64,000 nt of DNA, taken from positions 30,184,865 to 30,248,864 of the forward strand of contig OX235275.1 of the NCBI GenBank assembly GCA_944472155.2. Reading direction: 5' to 3'. Shown here piece after piece: positions 59,446 to 64,000 of the stretch (positions are counted from its first letter, which is position 1; every line of letters begins with the position of its first letter). Under the pieces are notes generated by a model, which saw nothing but the letters and a program-made list of their open reading frames with translations, had not been told where the DNA came from and ran no database searches. A program made the position numbers and the translations under genes. The stretch comes from Trichobilharzia szidati (Eukaryota > Platyhelminthes > Trematoda > Strigeidida > Schistosomatidae).

Positions 59446-61310
59446 TCACGGACATCATCCTAAATATTGACATGAAAATCGTCATGGGCTATATGAATGG
59501 TAACCGAACTGGGAGAAGATAATAATAGGAAGAGAACTCATCCTTAGTCGAAAGGCTGTCGTTCGGCGAAATGAATGAGAACAGAGGTTTATTCGCAGAC
59601 TAACGCGCTCTCAATGATTTATCTATTGGTGCCAGCATTTACAAGCACAAAGATACACACAAGAACATCAACATGGGTTTCGCCTGATGGATACACCACG
59701 AACAAGATAGATTTCATTTCAATGCTTCTCAAGTAAGGGGAGACACAGCCAGTCTGCTGGACACAGTGTCGAGAAAAGAAGCAGATGTGCAGATGAGAAG
59801 ACCACAATCTGGTTCACGAAACCTTCAAGGTGAAGCTGAAATCCTTCAGAACAACTGGACACAGACCAGTAGTATTCAAGTTCAATATTCACGAACTGAA
59901 GGACAATACTACAACGGGTGCTACTGCCTTCAATACAGCCATCAGTTTGGAGTGAATTCGGCGGGAGACAGACGGTGGCACCACTGCAGAAGCCTGCATG
60001 GGAGGATGATGGAACCAACTCACATGAAATGACGTTCAAAATAACATGCACACAGGTTCTAGTGAGAAAGATGAGACAACGAAGCAGTGAAAACGGATGC
60101 AGTGACAGAAGCAGATGTTCTCTTACCATACAAACGAAGAGATTCGAGGGAAGGAAATGTTCCCACTGACTGCAAGAAAGGCTGGCTACCTCGTCAAGCT
60201 GCCAAAGAAAGGCGACTGAGTAAAGCCTGTGCAATAACTGACTAGCGTTAGATAATGCTGTTGTACACTCATGCCAAGTAAATTGCCAAGTTGCATCACC
60301 CTGGGGAGTATACAAGATGCACCGGATGAATACAGAACACCCCCAGCCACACTCGAAAAAAATGCATTCAGATAAGGCAAGTCATGCGATGATCAAATTG
60401 AAACTCTACGCATTGTCATCATCACAGAACAAAGCATGGAATCGCAGTCAAATCTCTACCTCAACAAATTCATCAACTTCGAGAAGTATTTCGACACACA
60501 GCGTTGACCGAGCTGTAATGTGAAAACTGCTGCGACACCAAGATGTGCATTGCCCAAGTCTTCTATGACCTCATTCAACAGTTGACCATATGACCATGCC
60601 ACTAAACAGGTGATGCAGAACGGGTAAATTAGCCAGTCACTCGAAGTGAACACAGGAGTGAGGCAAATTGGCCATCTATCATCACCACTGATATTCCTAC
60701 TTGTGGTGAACTGAGTAATGCTTGAGGCTGTGCTTGAGATTCGGTAGACAGGACTAGGCTAGACCACCAATGAATAGACTCTAGAAGATCTGGATTTCGG
60801 GCGTGGATGAACTTCATCTAACGCCACGGAAATTTGAAGATTAGCAGGCTGAAACCAACAAACTGGGCAAAGAAGATGGCTGGCAGTGAAGACAGGACTC
60901 CAGAGGAACACAGGGAAAACGGATGTGATGAAGGTAAACAAACAACACCAAACTAAGCCAAAGGAACAACCAGCACCTGTCACTATTGATGGAGGAAGAT
61001 TTCACATAGGTTGCTTGCTTCATCCACCATTGTTTCAGCTACAGGCGGTGGAACGGATGAAGATGTCAGAAAGGCGGGATATGGCTTTATCTACCAGAAA
61101 CCGATTTGAAAATCTTCTGCGATGGCTCAATCAGCATGAGGAAGAAGATTCGCAATTTCACATCACTTTAAAATCGGTCTTGCTCTATACGTCAAAAACT
61201 TGGCCAGCCAGCGTGAGTGTCACAAAACGGATTGCCAACAGCTTGATGAAGACTTTCATCTACAGCTGCCACCTCTGCTGGGTGTCTCCCTTCTAAGGAT
61301 GAGACAGCAA
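59446..61310 (+). mobile_element. RTE-type retrotransposon, decayed (U2, plus copy)
   Basis: Counterpart of 45250-47140, with the same order of endonuclease end, linker, RT pieces and C-terminal part (KPKEQPAPVTIDGGRFHIGC near 60.96 kb). The 198-codon open frame on the opposite strand at 59719-60315 is antisense to it. Confidence 0.75.
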
Positions 61311-62305
61311 ATCAGAACTATTCAGTAGCACGAAACTCTGCCTTGTAACAAACCAACGGGTGAGATCAAATCGTCAATCTACAGATATGTAGGAAAAGAT
61401 GGAGATGGATAGATAGGTCAAGTGTGAATAAGGGCGAATGTCGAATGACATCACGCTCGATGCAGGCCGATGGTCAAGTGGAGTGTCAATGGGAAACGTA
61501 GAGTGAGTGGTGAAATCGAGGTTGACATGGAGAAGCTCGTTAGCGAAGGAGAAGATGAGACATTGTTGGTACTCGTGGTCGAAGCTGAAGGGACAGTAGA
61601 AGATATGACGAAGTGAAGATATGTTATTGAAGCCCCACTGTTCGACTCGGAACTCAGTTGGATTGTTTATTAACAAATAATACTGAAGATTGCAGAACCG
61701 TGTCAATTTCTACTGTGTGCAGAATGTATCAAGAAAAATAAGGATACCGCTTCAAGTTTCGTCAAGAACTGATGTCAATTAAGGAACAATTGAAAACTAT
61801 GCACATTATGCATCAACAGGGAAACGACGCAGAACATGCAGGTGACATGTTGAACACGCCCATCCATCACCAACTGAGACGAAATCAATCGCCTATGAAT
61901 TCTAAATTATGTTACTAGTGTCATCAGCGATTATCTCTGTGCACACACAGCTTTGTGTATGCAGATAGATACGACTAACATTTAGAACCTGATTAGTACT
62001 ATGCTGCCAAATCCCACAATTGATTGAAACAGATTCCCAGTATTCCTTGTTGCATTTCCCAATCTTCTCTGGTTGAATTCACCCACTGATCAAACCTGTA
62101 CACAAGAAAATCCTCGTGGACCAAAACTAGACAACTAGATGAATTTCAGTCTGTCAGTTAGCAGGTATTCCTTTCATTAGGTTTGAAGTTTGATGACGTG
62201 ATGAGTTGAGTTAAATTGAGATGTTAGGAGAGTGTTTTCAAACTAAGAAAGTTATAGTGAGAGGTGGCATTTAGTGACTCTTCAAAGGCCATTATATCGT
62301 CAGTA
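61311..62305. other. Unassigned duplicated sequence
   Basis: Matches 47.14-48.1 kb. No gene recognised. Confidence 0.4.
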
Positions 62306-62309
62306 CATT

Positions 62310-63268
62310 GTGGGTTACTTCACAAACGGACTTCACTAATGCATAATTCACTAATACACAGACACAGTGCCAGCTGCTGATCAGGTGGCTCAGTTTACAA
62401 ATCAATAACATTGATGTGGTGAAATGTTACACAGACGCAGTATCACATGTGAAGGCCTAATTGTGTGATAAATACGTCCTGAGTGACCCAATCACGAAAA
62501 TGTTGCATATTTGGATGTTTCGATTACCCTTGTGATCATTATCCTATTTACCCTTAGACTGCATATCATTGTGATGGCCTTCGTAAATCACATGTTGACC
62601 AGATCCTGATTCTTTGATTTTCGAGGTGTCAAATCTCTAACTGTGATGCTTCTCCGTGTGGTTGTGTGATGATGACATTAATGTTGTGCATCATACAGTG
62701 ACTTACAGTCACAAGCCAGCATTTTCTTTTGATAGAACTAACAAATAGGCGTACTAGCAGAGCAGTCTAGTTCATTAAACACTTAAAAATCAACAGGTGC
62801 AGACACAACAAGTAGCAGCGGATGCATTCAGTTCAGTTCAGTTCACTAAATACATACACTAATCTTCCCTATTATGACGGTTGGAGTTTGACCGACTAAT
62901 TGTGATCCACACCACTCGTTTACTACTCGGAACTTATCTGTTATTCACAGCTGCCCAACAGCACTGTTCGTGTAGTTTTGGTTATTGAAATTATCAATAG
63001 TGAATAGAATGTGGTGGATTTTTCGGCGATTAACCATCTTCTCGTTGCCTGTGGAGAGTGTTGTGGCTGTGTATTTCTCAAGGAATTCGTGGATACACAG
63101 ACATACAGTAGGACACGAGGATTGTTTCTCTGACTTCAAACGACAATCAGTAGACTTCCTGTGAATAATCACATAGAAATGAAAACACGGTGAAGGTATT
63201 ACTGGAAGTTTATTTACTCAACTCAGTGAACAGATATGAGAATAGGAAAGAGCTGGGTGGTCGTTGTA
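62310..63268 (-). repeat. Right inverted arm of U2 (MEG 3' flank)
   Basis: Same as 48110-49127, reverse complement of the MEG-B 3' flank. Confidence 0.8.
63209..63214 (-). terminator. Polyadenylation signal of orphan exon D
   Basis: TTTATT on the plus strand, matching the AATAAA of the other MEG copies. Confidence 0.5.
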
Positions 63269-63269
63269 A

Positions 63270-63388
63270 TCACAGATTAATAAGAATATATACACACAAA
63301 ATGGGTTGGAAGAAACACACCCACCACATATTATGAGCCATTCGCTGTGTAGCTTTGCGTCTTTCGCCAGACACATCGACTTCTTTAT
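63270..63388 (-). pseudogene. Orphan MEG last exon D
   Basis: A 119-base minus-strand exon after a CTTCCAG acceptor, with the same phase and stop as MEG-B. By my count it differs from MEG-B exon 3 at a single base (I to V in the helix). Upstream exons would lie beyond 64000, so it cannot be decided from this window whether it belongs to a complete gene. Confidence 0.72.
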
Positions 63389-63474
63389 CTGGAAGGAATA
63401 CAGAGAAGAGCATGATCAAAATGACGCAGCATTCACACACTGACATTTTGAGAAATAATCAACCACTCTGTCTT

Positions 63475-63900
63475 CAGGATTTCATCATGAACTGGCATCG
63501 GTGATAGAAGCGTTGGAAAAGCAGCCAGAGTGAGAACATAAACCTGGTTGGTCAGGCTGGATTGATAGTTCGCTCTACCAGCACACTCACAACACAAGGT
63601 TTCGATGCTGGGAGCTTCCGGTTTTAAGCGAGCTCACACAACATTGAGCCACTGGGTTCCAGTCCAATGACCATCACATCAGTTCTCAAATTCACCGATC
63701 CATAATATGTTACTAGAGACGGACACAAGACAGTGTCGTCAGTGAAGAACATTTCTCCTCACATCCGACCTACTCTTCCTCATTGATCATGACTCTCTAC
63801 TAGAGCATGAAACACTGGAACGGGAGTTAACCGCTCTCCAGAACGCTCTGTCTCTGGCTATTCGATCGTTCTCCAATCAATGTCAGTCCATTATGAATTC
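63475..63900 (+). mobile_element. SINE-like repeat (U2)
   Basis: Same element and position as 49340-49755. The window then ends in TA-rich sequence. Confidence 0.6.
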
Positions 63901-64000
63901 ATGAAATCAATCAATTCACTGCTAACCAACAGCTGCAGCTTCTTTTCTGATTCAATAATGAAATTTTGAGCGAATATATACATATATGCAGATATATTAT

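Larger units (their letters stand above)
49888..64000. repeat. Tandem unit U2 (at least 14.1 kb)
   Basis: Repeats U1 from AATCACGCAC onward, with about 85-95% identity by eye depending on segment. The window ends in the equivalent TA-rich tract, so the right boundary is not seen. Insertions specific to U2 are the two solo LTRs at 50260 and 59154. Confidence 0.88.

Noticed and set aside
59719..60315. 198-codon open frame on the minus strand
   Set aside because: It lies exactly antisense to the linker and RT part of the plus-strand RTE copy. The U1 counterpart does not keep it open, so it is a shadow frame.

Overview
This is an AT-rich eukaryotic window with no long intact gene. Several signals point to a blood fluke, genus Schistosoma. 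It carries short-exon genes for small secreted proteins that look like schistosome micro-exon genes (MEGs). It has many decayed RTE-type and Penelope-like retroelements, and a fragment resembling the schistosome Sm-alpha repeat with its hammerhead ribozyme. The genus is inferred from family resemblance; no species is claimed.

The only convincing protein-coding genes are two paralogous three-exon genes on the + strand, MEG-A (10524-11164, 83 aa) and MEG-B (34897-35979, 80 aa). Each has a one-codon first coding exon, a signal-peptide exon and a last exon encoding a C-terminal hydrophobic helix. Each also has a TATA-like upstream region and a 3' AATAAA. Two further near-identical copies of the last exon lie on the - strand (49128-49246 and 63270-63388) without upstream exons in view, and an eroded one lies near 19.0 kb.

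Layout. From 0 to 7.2 kb an inverted-repeat pair (20-604 and 6568-7150) encloses RTE and Penelope remnants and a solo LTR. From 7.2 to 11.6 kb lies the MEG-A block: a Penelope C-terminal remnant, an unassigned recurrent frame, the promoter and the gene. From 11.65 to 19.6 kb is U0, an old shorter relative of the units further on, containing a decayed RTE endonuclease region and a hammerhead-bearing insertion. From 21.8 to 30.3 kb a second inverted-repeat pair encloses the best-preserved RTE. From 30.2 to 36.4 kb is the MEG-B block, a duplicate of the MEG-A block with a 649-bp solo LTR inserted. From 36.4 to 64.0 kb lie two tandem units of about 14 kb, U1 and U2. Each runs in order: Penelope (-), RTE fragment (+), Penelope (+), RTE (-), RTE (+), inverted MEG 3' arm (-).

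The most interesting pattern is how the MEG copies have diverged. Promoter, signal peptide, intron 1 and 3' UTR are almost unchanged between A and B. The mature coding parts differ strongly, and almost all changes alter amino acids. By contrast, the inverted orphan last exons match MEG-B more closely than their own flanks do. Comparing the duplicated blocks also gives clean before/after sites for three solo LTRs and for the hammerhead insertion.

All alignments were made by eye. Boundaries of decayed elements are approximate to tens of bases, and those of LTRs, exons and target-site duplications are meant to be exact.
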